From: Pseudomonadota bacterium
GTDB taxonomy: Bacteria; Pseudomonadota; Alphaproteobacteria; Rhizobiales; Xanthobacteraceae
Length of the DNA stretch: 20,822 nt
Direction of reading: 5' to 3'
NCBI GenBank assembly: GCA_023387695.1
Contig: JAEWHT010000020.1
Span: forward strand, 1-20,822
A program made the position numbers and the translations under genes. Below the pieces are notes generated by a model. The model was not told the DNA's origin and searched no databases. It worked only from the letters and a program-made list of their open reading frames with translations. Below, piece by piece: positions 7,130 to 17,529 of this stretch. Every line of letters begins with the position of its first letter. Positions within the stretch are counted from its first letter, which is position 1.

Positions 7130-10100
7130 TCAGTGCGCCTCGTCCCAGTTCTTCGCCGCGCGTGCATCGACATGCAGCGGTACCGACAGCAGCACGGCTG
7201 GGAACGGCGCGTCCTGCATCACGTGCTGCACGACGGGCAACGTCTTCTCGACCTCCGCGTCCGGCACCTCGAAGATCAGTTCGTCATGCACCTGCAGCAG
7301 CATCTGCGCGGAGAGCTTCTTCTCGGCGAGCGCGTCCTCGACACGCGTCATGGCGCGGCGGATGATGTCGGCAGCCGTGCCCTGCAGACGCGCGTTGATC
7401 GCGGCGCGCTCGTTGAAGGCACGCACCGAGGCGTTCGAGGCCTTGATATCGGGGTAGTGGCACTTGCGGCCGAACAGCGTGGTGACATAGCCATTCTGCC
7501 GACAGAAATCCCGCGTCTCGTCCATGTAAGCGCGGATGCCGGGGAAGCGCTCAAAATACTTCTTGATGTAGGCCGACGCCTCCTCGCGCGCGATGCCGAG
7601 CTGGTTGGCGAGGCCGAACGCAGAGATGCCGTAGATGATGCCGAAATTGATCGCCTTGGCGCGGCGGCGGATCTCGCTCGGCATGCCCTTGATCGGCACG
7701 CCGAACATTTCCGATGCCGTCATCGCGTGAATGTCGAGACCGTCCTTGAATGCCTGCTTCAGCACGGGAATGTCGGCAATCTCCGCCAGCAGCCGCAACT
7801 CGATCTGCGAATAGTCGGCGGAGACCAGCTTGTGGCCGGGCGTCGCGATAAACGCACGGCGGATCTTGCGGCCATCCTCGGTGCGCACCGGGATGTTCTG
7901 CAGGTTCGGCTCGTTCGACGACAGCCGGCCGGTCGTGGTCGCAGCCAGCGCGTAGGTCGTGTGCACGCGATGGGTCTGCGGATTGACGTATTCAGGCAGC
8001 GCGTCGGTGTAGGTCGATTTCAGTTTCGTGACCTGGCGCCACTCCAGAATCTTCCGCGGGAAATCGTGGCCCTGCTCGGCGAGTTCGTCGAGCACCTGCG
8101 CGGTCGTGGACCACGCGCCGGTCTTGGTCTTGGTGCCGCCGGGCAGTCCCATCTTGCCGAACAGGATGTCGCCGATCTGCTTGGGGCTGCCGACGTTGAC
8201 GGGCTCGCCGGCGATCTCCTGGATCTCGGCCTCGACGCGCGCCGCGGTCTGGGCGAAGTCGCCCGAGAGACGCGACAGCACCTGGCGGTCGATCGAGATG
8301 CCGCGGCGCTCCATCCGCGCGAGGACCGAAACCAGCGGCCGCTCCAGCGTCTCGTAGACGGTCGTCATGTGCTCGGCGACGAGACGCGGCTTCAGCACGC
8401 GCCAGACGCGCAAGGCGATGTCGGCGCCTTCGGCCGACAGCGGCGCAGCCTTGTCGATCGTCACCTGGTCGAAGGTGATCTTGCCTTTGCCGCTGCCGAG
8501 CAGCTCGTTCTCCTTCAGCATGGCGTGGCCGAACCAGCGCTCGGACAGCGAATCCAGCTCATGCGAGCCACGGCCGGCGTCGAGCACGTAGGAGATCAGT
8601 TTTGCATCGTCGGCGTTACGCAAGATGATGCCGTGTTGCGCCAGCATCACGGCAGCGAATTTGACGTCGAAGCCGATCTTGAGGATGCCCGCCGATTCCA
8701 GCACCGGCCGTAGCGCGTCGATCGCCTCAACATGCTTGACTTGATCCGGCGCGAGGCCGGCATCAAACAGGCCGCCATCGCCGCCGGACTGCTTGTGCGC
8801 AAGCGGAATGTAACAGGCCTCGTTCGGTGCCAGCGCCAGCGCGACGCCGCAGAGGTCGGCCTGCATCGGATCGATGGAGTTGGCCTTGATCTCGATCGCG
8901 ACATGGCCGGTATCATGGATGCGCGCGATGAAAGCGTTGAGCTCTTTCAGCGTCTTGATCGTCTGGTACTTGGCCCGGTCGACCGCAAGATTGCGCAGCG
9001 CCTGCTCGCGCGCGGCGGCGAGCGAGATCGGCGCACCCTTGAGGCTTGCCGACTTGTCGCCCTTATCAGCGCCCTTTGAGGGTGTCGCCGGAGCGGCGAA
9101 GAGATCGCCGGAGGTTTCCGAAGCTTTCGCCTTCGCGCCATCGCCGGATTTCGCCGCGCTGCTGTTGCTCGCGTCGGCGTCGACATTGGCGGGGTCGATC
9201 TGCGAATAATCGGCAACGCGGCGGGTGAGCGTGGTGAATTCCATCGCCTTCAGGAAGGCGACCAGCTTGCGCGCATCGGGCTCGTGGACGGCGAGGTCGT
9301 CCAGCGGTACGTCGAGTTCAACCTTGTCATCGAGCAGCACGAGCTGGCGCGAGACCCGCGCCTTCTCCGCATTCTCGATCAGCGCCTCGCGCCGCTTCGG
9401 CTGCTTGATCTCGGTGGCGCGGAACAGAAGCTGCTCGAGATCGCCATATTCGACGATCAACTGCGCCGCAGTCTTGATGCCGATGCCGGGGACACCCGGC
9501 ACGTTGTCGGTGGAATCGCCGGCCAGCGCCTGCACCTCGACCACCTTCTCCGGCGGCACGCCGAATTTCTCGATCACCTCGGGGATGCCGATGCGGCGAT
9601 CCTTCATGGTGTCGTACATCGTGATCTTGTCGTTCACGAGCTGCATCAGATCCTTGTCGGAGGACACGATGGTCGTGTGCGCGCCGCGATCGGATGCCTG
9701 CCGCGCATAGGTCGCGATGAGGTCGTCAGCCTCGAAGCCGCCCTGCTCCAGGCAGGGCAGGTCGAAGGCGCGCACGGCTTCGCGGATCAGCGCAAATTGC
9801 GGGATCAGATCGTCCGGCGCCGGCGGCCGGTGCGCCTTGTATTCGGGATAGATCTTGTTGCGGAAGGTGACTTCCGACTTGTCGAACACGATCGCCAGAT
9901 GCGTCGGCCGGTTGTCGGCCGGCATGTCGCGCAACAGCTTCCACAGCATGTTGCAGAAGCCGAGCACGGCATTGACCTGCAAGCCGTCGGATTTGCGGTT
10001 CAGCGGCGGCAGCGCGTGATAGGCGCGGAAGATGTAGCCGGAACCGTCGACCAGGAAGACGTGATCGCCTTTTCCTGCCGCCTTGGCCGCGACCGGTTTG

Positions 10101-10165
10101 GCAGCAGCTGTCGCAGCTTGTTTGGTGTCGGCTTTGGCGGAGGTCTTCGGGGAGGTTTTTGGCAT
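7130..10165 (-). CDS. polA: DNA polymerase I, proofreading site apparently dead
   Basis: 1011 aa; Okazaki-fragment processing and repair polymerase. A Lys/Ala-rich tail (1-33) precedes the 5'-nuclease domain (about 34-320), which is intact: VDGSGYIFRAYH, FEADD (E145, D147, D148), SSDKDL (D170, D172) and GDSTDN (217-221). A low-complexity Ala/Lys/Ser linker spans about 324-380. In the 3'-5' exonuclease domain, the E. coli DTETD motif reads EIKAN (425-429), the aspartate equivalent to D424 is A504, and that for D501 is G580, so the catalytic metal site is lost. The polymerase domain is complete: motif A DYSQIE (D784), O-helix K837-x3-F841 with NFGIIYG, and motif C HDE (960-962). The ATG at 10165 is chosen because the upstream 115 residues of the open frame look non-family. 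The LysR gene ends 100 bases upstream on the same strand. Confidence 0.97.
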   Translation of the reverse strand: MPKTSPKTSAKADTKQAATAAAKPVAAKAAGKGDHVFLVDGSGYIFRAYHALPPLNRKSDGLQVNAVLGFCNMLWKLLRDMPADNRPTHLAIVFDKSEVTFRNKIYPEYKAHRPPAPDDLIPQFALIREAVRAFDLPCLEQGGFEADDLIATYARQASDRGAHTTIVSSDKDLMQLVNDKITMYDTMKDRRIGIPEVIEKFGVPPEKVVEVQALAGDSTDNVPGVPGIGIKTAAQLIVEYGDLEQLLFRATEIKQPKRREALIENAEKARVSRQLVLLDDKVELDVPLDDLAVHEPDARKLVAFLKAMEFTTLTRRVADYSQIDPANVDADASNSSAAKSGDGAKAKASETSGDLFAAPATPSKGADKGDKSASLKGAPISLAAAREQALRNLAVDRAKYQTIKTLKELNAFIARIHDTGHVAIEIKANSIDPMQADLCGVALALAPNEACYIPLAHKQSGGDGGLFDAGLAPDQVKHVEAIDALRPVLESAGILKIGFDVKFAAVMLAQHGIILRNADDAKLISYVLDAGRGSHELDSLSERWFGHAMLKENELLGSGKGKITFDQVTIDKAAPLSAEGADIALRVWRVLKPRLVAEHMTTVYETLERPLVSVLARMERRGISIDRQVLSRLSGDFAQTAARVEAEIQEIAGEPVNVGSPKQIGDILFGKMGLPGGTKTKTGAWSTTAQVLDELAEQGHDFPRKILEWRQVTKLKSTYTDALPEYVNPQTHRVHTTYALAATTTGRLSSNEPNLQNIPVRTEDGRKIRRAFIATPGHKLVSADYSQIELRLLAEIADIPVLKQAFKDGLDIHAMTASEMFGVPIKGMPSEIRRRAKAINFGIIYGISAFGLANQLGIAREEASAYIKKYFERFPGIRAYMDETRDFCRQNGYVTTLFGRKCHYPDIKASNASVRAFNERAAINARLQGTAADIIRRAMTRVEDALAEKKLSAQMLLQVHDELIFEVPDAEVEKTLPVVQHVMQDAPFPAVLLSVPLHVDARAAKNWDEAH

Positions 10166-10265
10166 GGCCGCAATGTATGAATTTTTGCGGCAAAAGACAG
10201 CCTCGGCAGGCTGCAAATTTGGCGACTCGCACAGGCAAATCACGGCACCGGCGAAGGCCCCGAAT

Positions 10266-11108
10266 TCAGGATAGGCAGCCTTCGATGAAGCTTGCCACTG
10301 CGCGCACGGCGGGTGTGTGGCGCAGGTCGCGATGGAGAACCAGCCAGACTTCGCGTCCGACGGGACGCCCGCCGACATCATGGCGCTCCAGCCGCGGGTC
10401 GGCCTCGCCCAGGAATTTCGGCAAGGCTGCCAGTCCAACTCCGGTTCTGGCCGCTGCGGCCTGGCTTTCGAGATCATTGGTGCGAAGCACGATCTCGCGC
10501 GCGCCGGCAAAGCGCATCAGCCAACGCTGTTGGGGAACCTCATCCATGCTGGCATCATAGGCGACGAAAGCAAAGGCGTGCGGGGCCGTCGCCTTCAGAT
10601 AGTCGGGCGAGCCGTAGAGAGCGAACTCGAAATAGCCGATCTTGCGGGCGATCAGCCCAGGCTCGGTCGGGCGGGACAAGCGTAGCGCCAAATCGGCCTC
10701 GCGGCGATTGAGCGAGGCCGTACGCTTTTCGCCGATCAGCTTGATCGTGATGCCGGGATGCTGTTGTCGCAGCCTGATCAGCTTCGGCGCGATCAGGAGA
10801 TTGGCGAGCGAAGGCGGCGCACTGATCGTGATCTCGCCGCCGAGCTCGGATTTCGAGGCCTGCACGGCACGCCCCACTGCAAATGCCGTCTCCGCCATCG
10901 GCGCGCCAATTTTGGCAATGCGCTTGCCGTCCTCGGTGAGCTCGTAGCTGCGCGGCCTGCGGTCGACGAGCTTGAGCGACATGGAGTCTTCCAGCGCGGC
11001 GACGCGGCGGGCCACGGTCACATGGTCGACGTTGAGGCTCCTTGCGGCGGCGGAGAGGGTCCCCTCGCGCGCGAGTGCCAGGAAATGCTGCAGATCGGTC
11101 CAGTCCAT
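10266..11108 (-). CDS. LysR-family transcriptional regulator
   Basis: 280 aa. The N-terminal winged helix-turn-helix is clear: DWTDLQHFLALAREGTLSAA, then NVDHVTVARRVAALE as the recognition region (residues 2-45). It continues into a periplasmic-binding-protein-like effector domain from about 88 (GGEITISAPPSLANLLIAPKL) with DLALRLSRPTEPGL and GVGLAALPKFL. The family regulates, usually activates, a divergent target in response to a small ligand. The ATG at 11108 is chosen because the HTH starts right after it; the open frame extends upstream without family sequence. It is divergent from the quinone oxidoreductase with 97 bases between, which makes that gene the likely target. The ligand is unknown. 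Confidence 0.93.
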   Translation of the reverse strand: MDWTDLQHFLALAREGTLSAAARSLNVDHVTVARRVAALEDSMSLKLVDRRPRSYELTEDGKRIAKIGAPMAETAFAVGRAVQASKSELGGEITISAPPSLANLLIAPKLIRLRQQHPGITIKLIGEKRTASLNRREADLALRLSRPTEPGLIARKIGYFEFALYGSPDYLKATAPHAFAFVAYDASMDEVPQQRWLMRFAGAREIVLRTNDLESQAAAARTGVGLAALPKFLGEADPRLERHDVGGRPVGREVWLVLHRDLRHTPAVRAVASFIEGCLS

Positions 11109-11126
11109 CTGTGCAAATTCTCGCAA

Positions 11127-11139
11127 TGAGATCTCAGTA
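11127..11139. promoter_or_regulatory. Candidate LysR operator between divergent genes
   Basis: TGAGATCTCA (11127-11136) is a perfect 10-bp palindrome, and T11127 to A11139 also fits the T-N11-A LysR-box spacing. It lies 18 bases upstream of the regulator start and 66 upstream of the oxidoreductase start. Position and symmetry suggest an operator, unproven. Confidence 0.4.
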
Positions 11140-11205
11140 TTGAGCAGTTTCGCAGATTTCTCGACCAATCCATAGTTTCTTCCGTCATCGACAGGAGAAT
11201 TCGAC

Positions 11206-12177
11206 ATGACTGTGGTCGTGAGATTGAAGGCGCCCGGTGGCGTAGAGCAGCTCGAAGTGGAGAGCGTCGAGCTGCAGCCGCCAGGTCGCGGCGAAATCCG
11301 GCTGCGGCAGACCGCGATCGGCGTCAATTCCATCGACATCTATCACCGCATTGGTCTCTACCCGCTTCCGCCCGAGCGGATCCCCGGCGTCGAGGCGGTG
11401 GGCGTCGTTGCGGCGCTGGGGGCGGATGTGAACGGCCTCGAAATCGGGGATCGCGTCGCCTATGCGGGCGCGCCGGTTGGCGCCTATGCGTCCGAACGTA
11501 ACCTGCCGGCCTGGCGGGCCGTGAAGCTTCCGGCAAGCCTGCCGGATGAGGCGGTCGCCGCAGCTTTCGTGAAGGGCATCACGGCCGACATGCTGCTCAA
11601 TCGTGTTTTCCCCGTTGGTCAGCGGACGACGATGCTCGTTCATAGCGCCGCAGGAGGGCTCGGACAGCTTCTGACCCGATGGGCCAGTGCGACCGGTGCG
11701 GCCGTGATCGGGACGGTCGGTTCATCAGCGAAAGCCGACATCGCCCGCGCTGCCGGTGCGTCTCACGTGATCGTCGGCCGAGATGCCGATTTCGCCGCAG
11801 CAATCGCCGATCTCACCGCGGGACGCGGCGTCGATGTCGCCTATGACGGCGTCGGCGGAACAACGTTGCAGAAGACACTTGGCTGCGTGCGGCCATTCGG
11901 CGTCGTGGCGAGCATCGGGCAGTCGGCCGGGCCGATCCCGTCCGTCGATGTCAACGATCTCGGGCCGCGGCGCAGCCTGATGCTGGCGCGGCCGAGTGTC
12001 ATGGCCCACATGAACGACGCCGATGCGTATCGCCGTTCTGCCGAGCGCGTGCTGTCCGCGATGGCCGACGGCGTGCTCCAGGTGAGCGGGAAACCCTACA
12101 ATTTGCGGGAGGCGGCGCTGGCGCAGGCGGATCTCGAAGCGGGACGCACGACGGGAGCTTTGTATCTGCGGCCCTGA
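11206..12177 (+). CDS. NADPH:quinone oxidoreductase-like MDR protein
   Basis: 323 aa, zinc-independent medium-chain dehydrogenase/reductase of the quinone oxidoreductase (QOR, zeta-crystallin) group. It probably reduces quinones or alkenals with NADPH in the cytoplasm. The N-terminal GroES-like half has GVNSIDIYHRIGLYPLP, close to the QOR consensus, and PGVEAVGVVAALGADV. The Zn-binding cysteines of alcohol dehydrogenases are absent. The nucleotide-binding motif AAGGLGQLL is at 148-156 (H146-S147 just before). GRGVDVAYDGVGG follows at about 207-219. The ATG has AGGAG about 10 bases upstream. Its stop lies only 5 bases from the stop of the convergent acyltransferase gene. The divergent LysR gene is its probable regulator. 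Confidence 0.92.
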   Translation: MTVVVRLKAPGGVEQLEVESVELQPPGRGEIRLRQTAIGVNSIDIYHRIGLYPLPPERIPGVEAVGVVAALGADVNGLEIGDRVAYAGAPVGAYASERNLPAWRAVKLPASLPDEAVAAAFVKGITADMLLNRVFPVGQRTTMLVHSAAGGLGQLLTRWASATGAAVIGTVGSSAKADIARAAGASHVIVGRDADFAAAIADLTAGRGVDVAYDGVGGTTLQKTLGCVRPFGVVASIGQSAGPIPSVDVNDLGPRRSLMLARPSVMAHMNDADAYRRSAERVLSAMADGVLQVSGKPYNLREAALAQADLEAGRTTGALYLRP

Positions 12178-12182
12178 GCCGT

Positions 12183-13253
12183 CTATTCGGCCGCTTGCAA
12201 CATCGGCCCGGCCTTCTTTGGCGCGATCCAGAATGCGCCGGGCCGCTCGAACAGGAAGTCGGCGTGCAGCCGGAGTGCGATCTGCCAGATCGCGAGCGAA
12301 CCGAGCACGCCGACGATGGTGACGATCAGCGACACCGTACCGATATCGGCGATGAAACCGGTGTGCAGCAGAAATGTTCGTGTCGCCGCCATCGGCAGGA
12401 AGAAGGCGAGATAGATCACGATCGAATGCTCGCCGCAGAAGCGCAGGAAATTGCACCAATGCGCGCGGGCGAGCAGCGTGCCGATCGTGATGATCGCGCA
12501 CGCGCCAGCGAAGCCGAGCACGAGTGAGACGATCTTCCACTCGCTGACGCCTGATACAACGAGGCCGGTGTTGACCAGCGCCCAGCCGGCAAGCGCCGCG
12601 AGCGCAAGCGCAGGATGGTTGCGCGCACGATCAGACAGGGCGAACACGTAAGGCGCAAACAGGTAGCCCGAATAGAAGTAGACGAAGCGCGCGCAGAACT
12701 CGTCGATCGCGGTCCAGCCGGTCGTGATGCGTGCGGTCTCAAGCGCGGCAGCCACAAGCCAGATCGCAAGCGGCGGGAATCTGCGTGTCAGTTTTGTGAC
12801 GACGAAGAATACGGGCAAGAGGTAGATGAACCAGAGCGTGCCGAATGGCTCGATGAAAGATTCCAGATACAGCAGGCCGACGTCGCGCCAGCCGGTTTCA
12901 GCGGCAAATGCGGGCGCCTTGAAGCCGAACTGGATTGTCACCCAGACGACATAAAAATAAGCGAAATGCACAACCTTGCGGTCGAGATAGGTTCGCCAGT
13001 CCCGATCGATCACCAGCGGCAGGAACAGGCCCGAAATCAGAAAGAAGTCCGGCATCCGGAACGGCTTCGCGAAGGCCACCAGGACATGCATGAAACCGGT
13101 CTCGCCGGCGGCGAGCTCGACACCCAGCACCGAATGCATCATCACGACCATGACGATGCAGATGCCCTTGGCATAGTCGACCCAATCGACACGCACGGCA
13201 GCCGAGGCTTTGGGAAGCCCCCCGCTCGCAGCCGATGTGCCTGATGGTGCCAT
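12183..13253 (-). CDS. Acyltransferase family 3 membrane protein
   Basis: 356 aa, integral inner-membrane protein of the acyltransferase-3 family (OafA/NodX/YcfT-like), which transfers acyl groups, commonly acetyl or succinyl, to surface sugars. The start RVDWVDYAKGICIVMVVMMHSVLG at about 21-44 is typical: an R/D-rich entry followed by helix 1 ending in the catalytic-type His (MMHS). About ten hydrophobic segments follow, with RMPDFFLISGLFLPL (the conserved R-x10-type loop region) near 67-81 and FGTLWFIYLLPVFFV in the middle. The acceptor is unknown. The divergent ugd makes polysaccharide precursors, which suggests surface glycans, by inference. A 14-bp tandem repeat abuts the ATG and a strong Shine-Dalgarno is missing; AAAAGA in the repeat is the nearest purine run. 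Confidence 0.9.
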   Translation of the reverse strand: MAPSGTSAASGGLPKASAAVRVDWVDYAKGICIVMVVMMHSVLGVELAAGETGFMHVLVAFAKPFRMPDFFLISGLFLPLVIDRDWRTYLDRKVVHFAYFYVVWVTIQFGFKAPAFAAETGWRDVGLLYLESFIEPFGTLWFIYLLPVFFVVTKLTRRFPPLAIWLVAAALETARITTGWTAIDEFCARFVYFYSGYLFAPYVFALSDRARNHPALALAALAGWALVNTGLVVSGVSEWKIVSLVLGFAGACAIITIGTLLARAHWCNFLRFCGEHSIVIYLAFFLPMAATRTFLLHTGFIADIGTVSLIVTIVGVLGSLAIWQIALRLHADFLFERPGAFWIAPKKAGPMLQAAE

Positions 13254-13295
13254 GTGTGTCTTTTCGAGTGTGTCTTTTCGAGTGTCTCTTTTCGA
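13254..13295. repeat. Three-copy 14-bp tandem repeat at a start codon
   Basis: GTGTGTCTTTTCGA occurs at 13254-13267 and 13268-13281, followed by a third copy at 13282-13295 with one change (GTGTCTCTTTTCGA). The repeat begins at the base directly before the ATG of the acyltransferase (minus strand). Each unit reads TCGAAAAGACACAC in the direction of that gene, and its AAAAGA is the only purine run near the start. Confidence 0.9.
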
Positions 13296-13474
13296 GGCGT
13301 GTTCCGCCCGATCCTGTGCAGGCGTGGGGCAGTGTGGCCCCCAGTGGTTTCCGACTTCTTTACCGGTACAAATTGCATGCCGGTTTGTGACCGCAGGCTG
13401 TTCCTTTCCGACGGGAAAATGCTAAACCGCCCCAAAGTTGGGATTTCGTTAACCAAGCCAAAACAGGGATTTTC

Positions 13475-14791
13475 ATGCGCATCGCGATGATCGGAACGGG
13501 CTATGTCGGATTGGTGTCCGGAGCCTGCTTTGCGGATTTCGGTCACGACGTTACCTGCGTCGACAAGGACGAGAAGAAGATCGCGGCCCTTCATCGCGGC
13601 GAGATCCCGATCTATGAGCCCGGGCTGGACGAACTGGTCGCGACCAACGTCAAGGCAAAGCGGCTGAGCTTCACGACCGATCTGTCGAAGCCGGTTGCCG
13701 ATGCCGACGCCGTGTTCATCGCGGTCGGCACTCCGTCGCGCCGCGGCGATGGCCACGCCGATCTCTCTTATGTCTACGCCGCCGCGAAAGAGATCGCGCA
13801 GTCGCTGTCCGGCTTCACCGTGGTGGTGACGAAGTCGACCGTGCCTGTCGGCACCGGCGACGAGGTCGAGCGCATCATCCGCGAAGCCAATCCGAATGCG
13901 GACGTGGTTGTTGCTTCCAATCCGGAATTCCTGCGCGAGGGCGCCGCAATCCGCGACTTCAAATTCCCCGACCGCGTCGTCGTCGGCACGTCCGATGAGC
14001 GCGGCCGCAAGGTGATGGGCGACATCTATCGCCCGCTGTCGCTGAACCAGGCGCCGCTGATGTTCACCGCGCGCCGCACGGCGGAGATGATCAAATACGC
14101 CGCGAACGCGTTCCTCGCGACCAAGATCACCTTCATCAACGAGATCGCGGATCTTTCCGAAAAGGTCGGCGCCAACGTGCAGGAAGTCGCGCGCGGTATT
14201 GGCCTGGACAACCGCATCGGCACGAAATTCCTGCATGCCGGTCCCGGCTTCGGTGGCTCCTGCTTCCCGAAGGACACCAAGGCGCTGATCAAGATCGCGC
14301 AGGACTACGACGTGTCCCTTCGCATCGTCGAATCCGTGCTCGCGGTGAACGAGAACCGCAAGCGCGCGATGGCGCGCAAGGTGAGCCAGGCGCTCGGCGG
14401 TAGCTTGCGCGGCAAGACCATCGCCGTGCTCGGCCTCACCTTCAAGCCCGACACCGACGACATGCGCGACGCGCCGTCGATCCCGCTGGTGACGGGCCTG
14501 CTCGACATGGGCGCCAAGGTGAAGGCGTTCGACCCGGTCGGCATGGAGCAGGCCAAGGGTGAACTCCCGAACATCATCTATTGCGAGGATGCCTATTCCT
14601 GCGCGGAAGGTGCCGACGCGCTGGTCGTCGTCACCGAATGGACGCAGTTCCGCGGGCTCGATCTTGACCGGCTCAAGAGCATCATGACGCAGCCCGTCGT
14701 CGTCGACCTCCGCAACATCTTCAGCCCCGAAGACATGGCTGGAGCGGGCTTCACCTATGAGAGCGTCGGCCGGCCGCCGGTCCAGGGTTGA
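13475..14791 (+). CDS. ugd: UDP-glucose 6-dehydrogenase
   Basis: 438 aa, cytoplasmic. It oxidises UDP-glucose twice with NAD+ to UDP-glucuronate, a precursor for exopolysaccharide, capsule and lipopolysaccharide sugars (called rkpK in some rhizobia). The N-terminal Rossmann fold has GTGYVG at 7-12 and the acidic VDKDEKK end of strand 2 at about 29-35. YEPGLDEL follows, then FIAVGTPSRRGDGHADLSYV. The central region has NPEFLREGAAIRDF and KYAANAFLATKITFINEIA. The catalytic cysteine is C263 in GGSCFPKDTKAL. The C-terminal UDP-binding domain has GLTFKPDTDDMRDAPS. The length is standard. AGGGA lies 6-10 bases before the ATG. It is divergent from the acyltransferase gene; phosphomannomutase/phosphoglucomutase lies 3.4 kb downstream. 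Confidence 0.97.
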   Translation: MRIAMIGTGYVGLVSGACFADFGHDVTCVDKDEKKIAALHRGEIPIYEPGLDELVATNVKAKRLSFTTDLSKPVADADAVFIAVGTPSRRGDGHADLSYVYAAAKEIAQSLSGFTVVVTKSTVPVGTGDEVERIIREANPNADVVVASNPEFLREGAAIRDFKFPDRVVVGTSDERGRKVMGDIYRPLSLNQAPLMFTARRTAEMIKYAANAFLATKITFINEIADLSEKVGANVQEVARGIGLDNRIGTKFLHAGPGFGGSCFPKDTKALIKIAQDYDVSLRIVESVLAVNENRKRAMARKVSQALGGSLRGKTIAVLGLTFKPDTDDMRDAPSIPLVTGLLDMGAKVKAFDPVGMEQAKGELPNIIYCEDAYSCAEGADALVVVTEWTQFRGLDLDRLKSIMTQPVVVDLRNIFSPEDMAGAGFTYESVGRPPVQG

Positions 14792-14818
14792 TAGCGACAG
14801 ATTGTTGTTGACCGAAAC

Positions 14819-14913
14819 CGTCATGGCCGGGCTTGCCGTCTTCGCCTAGGCTTCGCCGGCCCGATTCAGTAGGCCCGGCGAAGCATTCGCGGAGCCGGGA
14901 CCCGGGCATGACG
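14819..14913. repeat. Palindromic intergenic repeat upstream of hrpB
   Basis: The outer arms CGTCATGGCCGGGC and GCCCGGGCATGACG are near-complementary, with one offset. An inner stem of 9 bp pairs CTTCGCCGG (14851-14859) with CCGGCGAAG (14875-14883). The element fills most of the ugd-hrpB gap and ends 13 bases before the hrpB start codon. It is of the general type of bradyrhizobial intergenic palindromes and could end the ugd transcript. Confidence 0.75.
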
Positions 14914-14926
14914 AACGGATAGACTT

Positions 14927-17401
<2,475 letters not shown>

Positions 17402-17529
17402 CAATCCAGCGGGCGCATTAACCGTCCGCTCATCCTTTTCGTCAAAATAGCACCGGCTCTGCGGTGGGGTCGCTCGCAGACGGGCGTGCCGCGTGGTGAA
17501 ATCGGGCTTTCCGGCTCGGAAGTGGTGTG

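Noticed and set aside
7133..8713. Open frame of 526 codons antisense to polA
   Set aside because: It is the mirror frame of conserved polymerase sequence, with no recognisable motifs and low-complexity Arg/Asp/Leu composition.
10166..10510. N-terminal extension of polA by 115 residues
   Set aside because: The extra sequence overlaps the end of the LysR gene, lacks PolA family similarity, and the ATG at 10165 directly precedes the usual basic tail and 5'-nuclease domain.
13142..14824. Open frame of 560 codons antisense to ugd
   Set aside because: It overlaps the unmistakable ugd and the start of the acyltransferase gene; its composition (runs of Arg, Ala, Asp, His) is the usual by-product of high G/C third-position bias on the opposite strand.
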